Positions 55,031 to 64,000 of a stretch of 64,000 nt of DNA are shown here, in pieces. Position numbers and translations under genes: made by a program. How positions within the stretch are numbered: position 1 is the stretch's first letter; the number at the start of each line of letters is the position of its first letter. The notes below the pieces were generated by a model. The model was not told the DNA's origin, did not search any database, and was given only the letters and a program-made list of their open reading frames with translations. Where the stretch lies: NCBI RefSeq assembly GCF_031143425.1, contig NC_090447.1:767682409-767746408 (forward strand), read 5' to 3'. Source of the DNA: Pleurodeles waltl. Lineage: Eukaryota; Chordata; Amphibia; Caudata; Salamandridae.

Positions 55031-55143
55031 GGCAAACACTGTGTGGGTATGAATAGGCCGGGAACTTTCACGGGGAGACTCATCCAGTCTGGCCACCAGT
55101 CCCACCCAGTACCAGTTGAGAACTGCATCTACTTGCGTCAACG

Positions 55144-55430
55144 TGGCTTTGCACTCCTCAGGATGGTCCAGTGGGCAAACTACCCACTGTAAAGACTTGT
55201 GAGACTGTGGCTTTGCACTCCCCAGGATGGTACAGTGGGCAAACCACCCACTGTAAAGACTTGTGAGACTGTGGCTGTGCACTCCCCAGGATTGTACAGT
55301 GGGCAAACCACCCACTGTAAAGACTTGAGAGACTGTGGCTTTGCACTCCCCAGGATGGTCCAGTGGGCAAACCACCCACTGTAAAGACTTGTGAGACTAT
55401 GGCTTTGCACTCCCCAGGATACCTCAATGG
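55144..55430. repeat. 64-bp tandem array, four full units plus one partial
   Basis: TGGCTTTGCACTCC recurs at 55144, 55208, 55272, 55336 and 55400, exactly 64 bp apart. Each unit contains CAGTGGGCAAACCACCCACT and AAAGACTTGTGAGACTG. It contains the inner palindrome AGTGGG...CCCACT. Confidence 0.9.
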
Positions 55431-56100
55431 GCATGGAGCCCCGTCGTGGATCTGGCTTTGCATTCATGTGGCTGAGGTGCCCCCCCTTCCCTTCCCCCTG
55501 AGGTGCCTGTAGTGTTTCTATCTGATGCCCCGGCAGTGTTCTCTCGGATTTTGGTCAGGTATCTATTGTGGGCCTCGCCCATGCATTTTTGGACTGTTGA
55601 TGCACAGACATTGTTGTGTACATATCTGCACTACTTCTTGTATTGTATATATAATTATGACAGATTTCGAGATATGATTCAGTATATTTTTATATGACAT
55701 GTATATTGACACATTACAATATTTGAACGGATCTCGCTTTGTCTTTGCATTCTTCCGGGGGAATTGTGGGTTGTTCATGTGATATTTTTGACTGCATTGG
55801 TGTGTATGTTGTACTATGCGAGGGTGGGGGTGTTTGGTGGGTGTCCCCCTAACTTTTGCCTCCCCCCTCCCCCGTGTCGTAGATGCAGTACTCACCGGTA
55901 TGTTCTGCGCCTACGTTACTGTTGTTCATAGAGGAGCAGAAAGACAAGGGCAGGTAGGATTTGGAGTTCCGGCTCCATGGAGTCGTCGTTCCTCGTGGAG
56001 TGTGTTAAGGTGAGCGTTTTCCCATAGCAAAGGCTGTTTCCGCCGTGTTTTTATCCATGGTGAATCCGCCCCGGAAAAGGTGGCAGATTGGTGTGTTGTG
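55431..56100. other. Gene-free distal part of the Harbinger element
   Basis: No coding signature is present. The interval probably holds the 3' UTR of gene C. Confidence 0.4.
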
Positions 56101-56109
56101 ATAGTGTGG

Positions 56110-56307
56110 GCGGTACATTGTCTCCCGCCTGTCTGTTGGCGGTGACTGCCACGCTGTTTGTCTGTACCGCCATGGCGGGCGAAGTGTTAAAGTGGCTGTC
56201 TTTGTTGGCGGTTACCGCCAGGGTCGTAATTCCCTTTTTTTGTCCGCCGGCCTGTTTGCGGTATTTCCGCAGCTTTACCACCGTCCGCCAGGGTTGTAAT
56301 GACCACC
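56110..56307 (-). repeat. Right subterminal and terminal repeats of the Harbinger element
   Basis: GGCGGT-type motifs recur in both orientations (TTGGCGGTGACTGCCACG, TACCGCCATGGCGGGCG, TTGGCGGTTACCGCCAGGG), then the terminus. The GGCGGTTACCGCC at about 56206 is a perfect palindrome. Similar motifs occur at the left end and inside the 43007-43423 MITE. Confidence 0.7.
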
Positions 56308-56310
56308 AAT
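56308..56310. repeat. Right target-site duplication (AAT)
   Basis: AAT directly follows the right terminus and matches 47554-47556. Confidence 0.8.
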
Positions 56311-57432
56311 GTGTCTTACTCTGTTTTCAGTCTATCCTACCTCAAAACTAGGACACAAGCCAAATTTCCAGAAATCTGCCAGGACAGGTGTTGAAGAAAT
56401 GGAACTATCCTTGAAAATATGGGACGCCTGGTAAATCTACCATAAAATGATGACATTCTGTTTGCATGCAATGCCATTTTTTGAAAAGGTAGGACAGATG
56501 TGGATAAAAGCACACCACACGAAACTGTATTGTAAGCTTTTCCAAACAACACACTTCTCTTAACCAAGATTTTATTTTGGACATCATACTGTGGAATGTA
56601 CTACCTGTACATTGTTGGGGAGTGCGACATGAATTTGTGCAAACCCCCAAAGCAACATATTTTAGTATTCACACAAATAATATCCCAAAAGAACGGGTAT
56701 TTTTTTCATTAAAGTTTTCACTGTTTGCCAGAATGAGCCTAGACTTTGAATGCTGAAGCTGCTTTGCACAGCATACGACGCTGAAAAAATGCATACTGAG
56801 GCAAAACAAAATTACACCAATCTTTTACTTCCACAGTTTTATATGGAGAGCGAACTGGGCCCAAAAAACTACACTAGGAAAAGGGAAATTTATATCTTTT
56901 TATGCATGTGGAGATTAAATGATTTGCTCAGATTTTCAGAATATTACGCTGACGACAGAACTCGGAACCAGTTTCTCCAGGCCCAAAATCGGCAGCTCTG
57001 GCCGTAATGTCACATCCTCTCACCGAACAAAGTTAAAGAAATGAATATATAATTTTCGTTAGACATAAGTAAAAGACAAGTTTGCCTTTTTAAGAGACAA
57101 ACCGCATCACCTTCCAACACACAATTGTGCTCATAAAGGCTGGACAATTTCCCATTAGTCACGTTAGGCCAGTCACCTAAATTGTTTCCCCTACACTTCC
57201 AACTTAGTCAAAGTGCACCAATTATACCGATAATTAGAAATTCTGAACAAAGATAAGTCAATAAAGTTGATCTAATCAGAATTTAGCCCAAATGCTGCTG
57301 CCCGGACTTTGCACTACTCCGATATGCATATAAATGTATTTCGAAGAGCTGGAGTCAAGTCAAAAGCTGAATTGTAAGACCTACACTATATTACTGAGAG
57401 CCTGATAAAGCAATGCTCTTCCCAGGCACCAC
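56311..57432. other. No recognised feature
   Basis: AT-rich with short chance frames only. Confidence 0.4.
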
Positions 57433-57756
57433 ACCATGAGCATGAAGGAGCACACAAAAGGAAACAGAAGTTTGCTCACAGTAAAATGTATCAGCAGTTA
57501 TGCAATTATCCATGTAACAGGGTTGGTGTTATGCAAAGCGCTCAACTATTGCCCAGCAAGATCGTGCTGCGTAGGAAATAAAAATAAAAAGTAGTCCAGA
57601 AGTCATGCGAAAACATGAAGCCTTGTATGTTTTCAGTAGTTGGCCGGTGCACTTGAGGAGAGCTACACACCAGAAAAGGCATGACGTATGCATGCCTTTC
57701 ACAAATGAAATCAAGTGATTTTTAAAAAGCAAGCCCACGAACCAACAAAACTGATG
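57433..57756. repeat. Dispersed repeat X, copy 2, left part
   Basis: It is homologous to 46734-47037 and resumes at 60561 after the LTR. The match across the junction (CAACAAAACTGATG, then TGATGTGCATGC...) shows that the LTR inserted here. Confidence 0.75.
57752..57756. repeat. 5-bp target-site duplication of the LTR, left
   Basis: TGATG here recurs at 60561-60565. Five-base duplications are typical of LTR retroelements. Confidence 0.75.
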
Positions 57757-60560
57757 TGTAGGAGACTGGCCTGGTGTGTGATGGGCACCTATCGTACTTA
57801 CACCTTATACCAGGTCCAGTTATCCCTTATTAATGTAGTGTAGGCAGTGTCTAGAAGCCAGGCTCTCTAGAGGTAGCTGTAGATGACCAGCCAAGGCTTA
57901 TCTAGGAGACATGCAAAGCTCATGCAATACCACTGTAGTCACACTGTACTCACACACATGGAAGAAAACACTCAGTGTCACAAAAATAAAGGTACTCTAT
58001 GTTGGTGACACAAATGCCAAAAATACCATAGAGACTATACTCCCTTGGGAGGTAAGTAATACACAAATTATGTACACTAATATGCAGAAATAGGCATAAA
58101 AACTGTTAGAAAACTGCAATTAGTGAAATTCACAATAGTTCACAGTGGGCCTAGGGGGAGCGCAAACCATATACTAAGAAAGTGGAATGCGAATGTCGGT
58201 CTCCCACCAAGGCAAGTGTAGTGTGTAGAGGGGAGCTGGGAGTACTTAGAAAGCCCAAAGGTAAATACCAAAACCCACCTCTGTGACCAGGAAAGTAGGA
58301 GTAAATCTAAGTAAGTTTCCTAGAACACAGAGAGAAACGAGAAGAACTATGCAAATCCCAGAAGAGACTGCAAGACACAAACAGTGGATTCCTGGACAAG
58401 ATGCATGTGGAAGAAGGGGACCAAGTTCAAGAAGCACAGAAGAGTCCAGGAAGAGCAGGAGCCCCTGCTCACCCGGATGAAGGTGCAAAAGGAGAACAAG
58501 CGGTGAAGAAGAAAAGTCAGCACTGCACCCAAGAAGACGAAGTCGAGTTCCAGAAGGGTGCAAGCGATGTCCCATGCTGGATGGAGGATTGCAGTTAGAT
58601 TTGCGTTGTTCACGTCCGCTAACAGGCCTTCGCAAATGCAAAGCTCGAAGTTAGCAGAAAATGGTGCTGCCCTGGACCAGGAAGGACCTGGTGGATTCTA
58701 CCCAGGAGGAGGAGTCAGAGGGGCCATCAGCAACTCAGAGAGCCCACGGAAGACCAGGCAGCACAAACAAGAGTCCCACGGGATGTGAATTAGAAAGTTG
58801 CAAAAGAGGCCCATGCAGCACTATGACAAAGACTCCCATGCTGCTGGAGAACCACTCAGGAAGCTGTGCATCACAGGATAGAGTGCTGTGGGGCAGAGCT
58901 ACAAGATGCATGAAGGAATTGGAGGAAAGATGCCAACAAGCCTTGGAAGCTGCAAAAGACACAGAGCATGGGAGTACTGTCTTGCGTGGGGAGGCAAGGT
59001 CTTACATCCACCAAAGTGGAACAGCTGAAAGAGAGGACCGCTCTGCAGGAGAGGGGATCCATGCAGCCAGTTGTCATCACAATCGGTGCCTGCTCAAGCA
59101 GGAGTGTGACTCCTTCACCCCAAGAGAGACTTCTTCACTTTTCTGGTGCAGGCTGAAGACAGGCTGTCCTCAGAGGATGAACGACTGGTACATAGTTGTA
59201 GTTGCTGGCAGGAGCCCGAGATACCATGTTGCAGAAGGCGTCTTGCTTCTTTTTTGTAACTTGTAGAGTTCCTGGAGGGTCCAAATGCAGTTTCTTCAGT
59301 GAGAAAGTCGCTGTTTAGGATGCAGAGGATTCCTGCTGGAGTCTTGCAATCCAAATCTGAGGAACCACCCAAAGGAGAGACACTAAATAGCCCTGAAAGG
59401 GGGATTGGTAACCTAACCAGGAAAGCACCTATCGGGGAGGGCTGTGACGTCACCTGCTGGCACTGGCCACTCAGATGCTCCCAGAGTTCCCTGCCAATCT
59501 TGAATCCAAGATGGAAAAACCAAGAGACCCTCTGGAGGAGCTCTGATCACCACCCCGGAGTGGTAATGGACAGGGGAGTGTTCACTCCCCTTTCCTTTGT
59601 CCAGTTTCGCACCAGAGCAGGGATTGGGGATCCCTGAACCGCTGTAGACTGGTTTATACAAGGAGGGCAGCAAATGTGCCCTTCAAACCATTTCCAGTGG
59701 CTTGGGGAAGCTACCCCTCCCAAGCCTATAACACCTATTTCCAAAGGGACAGGGTGTAACACCCCTCTCTCAAAGGAAATCCTTTGTTCTGCCTTCCTGG
59801 GCTCGAACGTTTCAAGCAACAGGAGGGCAGAAACCTGTCTGTGAGGTGGCAGCAGCTGGGGCTGCCTGGAAAACCTCAGAAGGCTGAAATGGCAATACTG
59901 GGGGTCCTTTAAGGAGCCCCCAGAGTGCATGGAATCATACAAACAATGCTTGCAAACGCCTTGGGATATGATTCCAACATGTTTGATACCAAACATGCCT
60001 AAGTTCAGAGTTATCATTATGTAGCTGGAAATAGGTAGTGACCTATGTCCAGTATACGTGTAAAATGGCGTCCCCACACTCACCAAGTCCGGGAAAATGG
60101 TCCTGGAGGTTGTGGGGGCACCTCAGCTAGTGCAGGGGTGCCCTCACACACAGGTACTTTGAACCCTGACCTCAGGGCTGATGGGCCTGCTATAGGGGTG
60201 ACTTATAAGTGACCTAATGCAGTGTAAATGGCAGTGAAAGGGTGCTTGCTCCCTTTCACGCAGGCTGCAATGGCATTCCTACAGAAGCCTTTGCATGGGC
60301 TCCGTATGGGTGGCAAAATATATGCTGCAGCCCATAGGGATCCCCTGGAACCCCAATGCCCTGGGTACCTGGGTACCATATACTAGGGACTTATAAGGGG
60401 GCACCAATATGCCAAGTGTTGGTGAAATACAGAGTTTTGGTAGAGAGAGCATAATCACTGGGATCGTGGTTAGCAGGATCCCAGGGAACACAGTTAAGCA
60501 CACTGAAATCAGCGCAGAAGAAGGGAGTTACCATGACAGGAAAAAGGGTACTTTCCTACA
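57757..60560. mobile_element. 2.8-kb solo LTR-like insertion
   Basis: The element begins TGTAGGAGACTGGCC and ends GGTACTTTCCTACA, so it has TG...CA ends with a 7-bp inverted terminus (TGTAGGA/TCCTACA). It is flanked by TGATG. I see no internal coding region with retroviral motifs and no second copy of either end, so a solo LTR (or an internally deleted element) is the best reading. An AATAAA is at about 57985. The ends look like a repeat I associate with newt genomes. Confidence 0.7.
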
Positions 60561-60640
60561 TGATGTGCATGCAATGAGCGTGGTTAAAAAAATTAAATGC
60601 CCGCAAAGAGATTACAGCAGGCTAGAGCGCTTATGGGCTC
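60561..60640. repeat. Dispersed repeat X, copy 2, right part
   Basis: It continues the X repeat after the LTR: TGATGTGCATGC and then GGTTAAAA...TTACAGCAGGCTAGAGCGCTT, as at 47037-47100. Confidence 0.7.
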
Positions 60641-61333
60641 AACCCTGAAAATGGAGATTACCAAACTTTGTGAGAGTTTAAATGGAAGTCTAAATAAATT
60701 GTAGATTTCAAAGCAAGCTCTTTGTCCACATGTCTGATACACATGAGTATTGATGGGTGTCACGTTCAACAGGACATTTTTTAGACTGTTTTCCTTTCCC
60801 ACCCAGCAAATAATTTACTCTAGTTCCTAGATGGTACCACTTTCCAAGGTGGGAAGCGACCTGTAAACAGTTTCTGAACAGCCACAAACGTACAAGTTTG
60901 TGGATGGTATTAATTATTGCACTATCACCTTCACCCATCCCCAGAAATGTTCATTGTTCCATCTCTCATTGCATAATTATGACGAAGGCATAGTGGCTGA
61001 ATGTCCACTCTAGTATACCTGACTTGTGGGGCGGTATATCCGCCGATACTGACTGTCAATCAGGAAATTGCTGCCTACAGAAAAGTAGTTAGACACTAGA
61101 CGTGTGACCTAGGCCCTTAACGTTTATCAGAGCCTTAACATAAAGGTGCACTGAGTGAATCATTCCCATAGCATTGGCTACTGCTCAATTTGTTTCGGAT
61201 GTTGGCATTTGATGAGGATTACCTTCCTTGTAGATAATCTGTGCATTAAAATGTTTTTCTAAATGTAAGATTAACAGGAATACTGACGTTTGCCGGAATC
61301 AGACCTTTCAATACCTCACCAAACTCTAGGTGT
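60641..61333. other. No recognised feature
   Basis: AT-rich, with short chance frames. Confidence 0.4.
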
Positions 61334-61505
61334 GCCCATGTCATGACCTCTCCATGTGTCATCACCTGCGTTTATCAGCATACCAATGTATTCCTCCCTG
61401 CTTGCTGCACCAAATTTAAGCTGCGCCCATGTCATGACCCCCTCCATGTGTCATCACCTGTGTTTATCAGCATACCAATATATTCCTCCCTGCTTGCTGC
61501 AGCGC
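61334..61505. repeat. Two-copy tandem duplication, 91 bp
   Basis: GCCCATGTCATGACC at 61334 recurs at 61425, with TATTCCTCCCTGCTTGCTGC at the end of each copy. Differences are few. Confidence 0.85.
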
Positions 61506-62064
61506 TCAAAGGAGTGGTACAATCAGATTGGGATTTTTCTATGGAACTGTTTTTCTTCTATTTCCAGTGAACTAATGGACTTTCCCCATAATCTACGTGT
61601 TCTGAGCATTCCAGTGGCAAACATGCACATGCGCTGAAGATAACATTTCAAATTGCAGAGGAAAACCTTCCGCACAAAATAAACTCTTGCAAGGAGAACT
61701 ACCAAATTTCGCAAAATCGAAAAGCACTACTTACAAACATGATGACAAGAAGGCAATCTGTAAAATGTGTGTGTGTTGTGCGTGCGTGTCTGTGTGTGTG
61801 TGTAGATGTGTGTGTTGTAGAGAAATTTAGGATTTACGAGAAAATTATGTATCGCAACACTGTGCCAAATTTGGCAATGCCGTGCTCCGTCATATTCAAT
61901 ATGCAGGGATGCGCCATATTTAATAGAATACAGTGCATGCTGTGTTGCCCCCTGAGCCAGTACTAAATTAGCTGCTGAGCACCAACACAGCCACCCTTGC
62001 ATCATGATACAAGGATGGCTGTGCTGTGGGGGAGATTGTTTTCGTGCAGAAAGGTGTCTGTTGG
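61506..62064. other. Unassigned sequence with a GT-rich microsatellite
   Basis: A GT-rich run covers about 61766-61817. The rest holds hairpin-like sequence such as CCTTGTATCATGATGCAAGG-type pairing near 61995 (read CCTTGCATCATGATACAAGG), which may belong to repeat Y. Confidence 0.5.
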
Positions 62065-62440
62065 CCTTTTGTTTTTTCTTTGTGAGCTGCAGAATGCAGC
62101 TCACATTGAAAGAGCAAAAAATGAGAAGAAATAAAAGCATTTCCTCTCGTTGCACTATGCTAAAGCCACCCCTGGATTTTGTCGGGGCCTCAGGTTTACG
62201 AAAACTGGTAAGTTTGGGGCAGTGTCAAAATGCAATGCATGTTGCTGTGGCACGCCCACAGCAACACCCATTGTTCGCCCCTTTCACGCAAAGTGCTGCG
62301 TGTGAAGGGCCATACTTAAAATGTGGCGTTAAGCCACAAAAAGTTGCTTAACTCCACCTTGTAAATAGGGTGCAGTGCATAACGCCAATGGAGCGTCACT
62401 AAAAGTGACGCTCCAGTGGCGACAGGGCCTTTATATCTGG
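62065..62440. repeat. Dispersed repeat Y, copy 2
   Basis: It is homologous to 47105-47486. Copy 2 keeps a perfect hairpin (GAGCGTCACT / AAAAGTGACGCTC near 62391) that is degraded in copy 1. Ends resemble a palindromic MITE family. Confidence 0.75.
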
Positions 62441-63286
62441 CCAATAGGATCCCCATATCTGCCACAGATCTTATAAACACAATGCAGCTAATGACTCCGG
62501 CTACCGGACCCATCAAAATGACAGAGTCACTTGTTTTAGTGAAAATGGCATCCACCCAAAGGGATGAAATGCTTATACACCACAACATGATCCACACGCT
62601 TTCTTTAGTTTTACGGGAAACATCAGCGTCTTTTGAAAATGATCCTCCTCTCCAACCATTTTGTACTCCACCACCTCCAGACACACCAAGGTCACTTACA
62701 ACCACTTTACTGTGTAATCAAAAAAGGGCCACGGACGAGCTAATGGTACCAGGACATAAAAGTGCACCAGATGTATTGATCAAAAGAGGCTTTCTGAAAG
62801 GCTAATTGGTCCCTGCTATTGACATGCTGCGGGTTGTGTGGCTCAATCTGTATGTTCAGCAGCCCATCACTGGTTATCAGGTTTTAACAGTTGTCCTCCG
62901 AACATGAGCCATTGTCGTGATTTGTATCTGAAGGGATTTAGGTCAGCCCGCTCACATATGATGACAAAGGGCTTCTGAGGTGTCTAATAAATCCTTGCAA
63001 TGTCCCAATCTGCATTTCAATACAGACTAGACGCAGCCCCTACATGTTTGAAATCCTCCAGCAAAAAACAGGCTGCAAATTCAGCTGGTCAAAAATAAAG
63101 CTTATCACAGCACGAGCAGCCGAGCTCATCCCTTCACTTGCAAATTACATTTAAAGGTTTGTTTTGCTTTATGCTGTTTCATGTTGCGTTGCGTCACACA
63201 ATGTTACGTTATTAGCCTTTTGTAGCCCCCGAGGCTTATGCATTTGTGGCAGGTGAGTTGTTGTTCGTCCAATAGACTGTCTAGTC
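62441..63286. other. Unassigned; contains a 129-codon open frame
   Basis: The plus-strand frame 62416-62805 (from an ATG-like start in repeat Y) contains MTESLVLVKMASTQRDEMLI and PFCTPPPPDTPRSLT. I recognise no family, and its start lies in repeat, so it is probably not a gene. Confidence 0.3.
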
Positions 63287-63513
63287 TAGTGGTTCCCAAC
63301 CTTTTGATTTCTGTGGACCCCCACTTTACCAATACTGGACACCGGAGACCCCCTCTGAATCATTATTGGAATCCAGGGACCCCCCACTGAGCCATTTCTG
63401 AAAGCTGGGGACCTAATCTGTTAATATTATTTAATTATCTCATCAGTCACGGACCCTGTGAGATGGTTTTGTGGACCCCCAGGGGTCCCCAGACCACAGG
63501 TTGGGAACCACCG
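63287..63513. mobile_element. hAT-like MITE, 227 bp
   Basis: The ends TAGTGGTTCCCAACCTTTTG and CAGGTTGGGAACCACCG are inverted. Candidate 8-bp duplications are GTCTAGTC (63279-63286) and GTCTAGAA (63514-63521), matching at six positions. The interior (GTGGACCCCC, AGGGGTCCCC) is typical of short hAT derivatives in vertebrates. Confidence 0.7.
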
Positions 63514-63521
63514 GTCTAGAA

Positions 63522-64000
63522 CATAACAATACACTAAGAACTGAATAAATCAATATTCTCAAAAAAGGCCTGCAAATAGCCTTTAAACTCTGTTTTCAAT
63601 GTATGAACATCACACGCATACACGTTTACAGATATAAACAGCTTAGTCTCGTTCCTGAGCCTTCCTAAACCTGGGGCTATAGATTAAAGGGGCAGCACCT
63701 TAGGCTACACTTAAACCTGCATTACGAGCCGCTCAGTTAACAGCGGTATGTGTGGTAACTCCCGTTACTGCACATATTACAATTATGAATTGTGTGCTAA
63801 ATACCAGCAGGTCAAACTTGCTAATACTTATTGCAGGAAATATGCCCAATATGTACAGTAATATCAGGATTGTGGTGCAATGACTCTACTTGTTATCACC
63901 CAAAAAAAAAACACATTATTGGGTTGCATTTATCGCACACAATTTAATCCAACTCGCTAGACTCAGAATTTAATAGGTATGATAAATATCACACAAATTA
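63522..64000. other. No recognised feature
   Basis: Only AT-rich sequence with short chance frames is visible up to the end of the window. Confidence 0.4.

Larger units (their letters stand above)
47557..56307. mobile_element. Complete 8.75-kb PIF/Harbinger transposon with three genes
   Basis: The termini are inverted (GGGGGTCATTACGACCTTGG at the left; CCAGGGTTGTAATGACCACC at the right) and flanked by AAT. Subterminal regions carry repeated GGCGGT/ACCGCC motifs. Gene order is Myb/SANT-like gene A (+, 48158-49685), DD35E transposase (-, 51199-50166), Myb/SANT-like gene C (+, 51671-54485). Most known Harbinger elements have one transposase and one Myb-like gene; two Myb-like genes in one element is unusual. 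Each gene has one to a few lesions, all small, so the copy is young but probably not fully active. Confidence 0.85.

Noticed and set aside
54498..55430. Regular repeats considered as a CRISPR array
   Set aside because: Units are directly tandem with no unique spacers, and the context is a eukaryotic transposon.
58661..59266. 201-codon frame inside the LTR-like insertion, considered as gag or env
   Set aside because: No retroviral motif; composition matches the non-coding LTR around it.

Overview
The window reads as a piece of a very large, transposon-packed vertebrate genome, most likely a salamander and probably a newt such as Pleurodeles. I infer this from vertebrate-type L1 relics, many PIF/Harbinger-like elements and their short derivatives, a Ty3/gypsy relic, and a long TG...CA solo LTR of a kind I associate with newts. 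I see no host protein-coding gene, rRNA, tRNA or CRISPR array. Species assignment is inference; no database was searched.

Layout. 1-9300: old interspersed sequence with inverted-repeat arms (771-947 and 8747-8935) into which a nearly complete non-LTR retrotransposon (2283-8252) has inserted. It is bounded by an exact 17-bp target-site duplication, begins with a tandem array of 75-bp monomers, and carries ORF1 and an endonuclease/reverse-transcriptase ORF2 interrupted by a single in-frame stop. 10047-14800: a multi-hairpin MITE, an L1 relic interrupted by a second MITE, and a local duplication. 14974-25032: a 10-kb relic bounded by long inverted repeats, with two convergent Myb/SANT-like gene relics and a possible transposase remnant between them. 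25971-29790: a broken Ty3/gypsy element with a MITE inside its reverse transcriptase. 29800-38130: a decayed L1 on the minus strand carrying two 156-bp palindromic MITEs. 38130-47500: mostly old unique-looking sequence with a few hairpin repeats and a short MITE (43007-43423).

47557-56307 is the most striking locus: an 8.75-kb PIF/Harbinger transposon with inverted termini and a perfect 3-bp AAT duplication. It carries a DD35E transposase on the minus strand and two different Myb/SANT-like DNA-binding genes on the plus strand, one on each side of it. The transposase and the second Myb-like gene are head to head across a short CCAAT/ACGTCA promoter. Four different tandem arrays lie at the distal end. 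The transposase has one break, at a C7 homopolymer. In known Harbinger systems a Myb-like partner helps carry the transposase to the nucleus and to the element ends, so these genes probably act as one mobility module; the 43007-43423 MITE, which shares its termini, is a likely dependent. 57757-60560 is a 2.8-kb LTR-like insertion in an older repeat. The end of the window holds further repeats and a hAT-like MITE.
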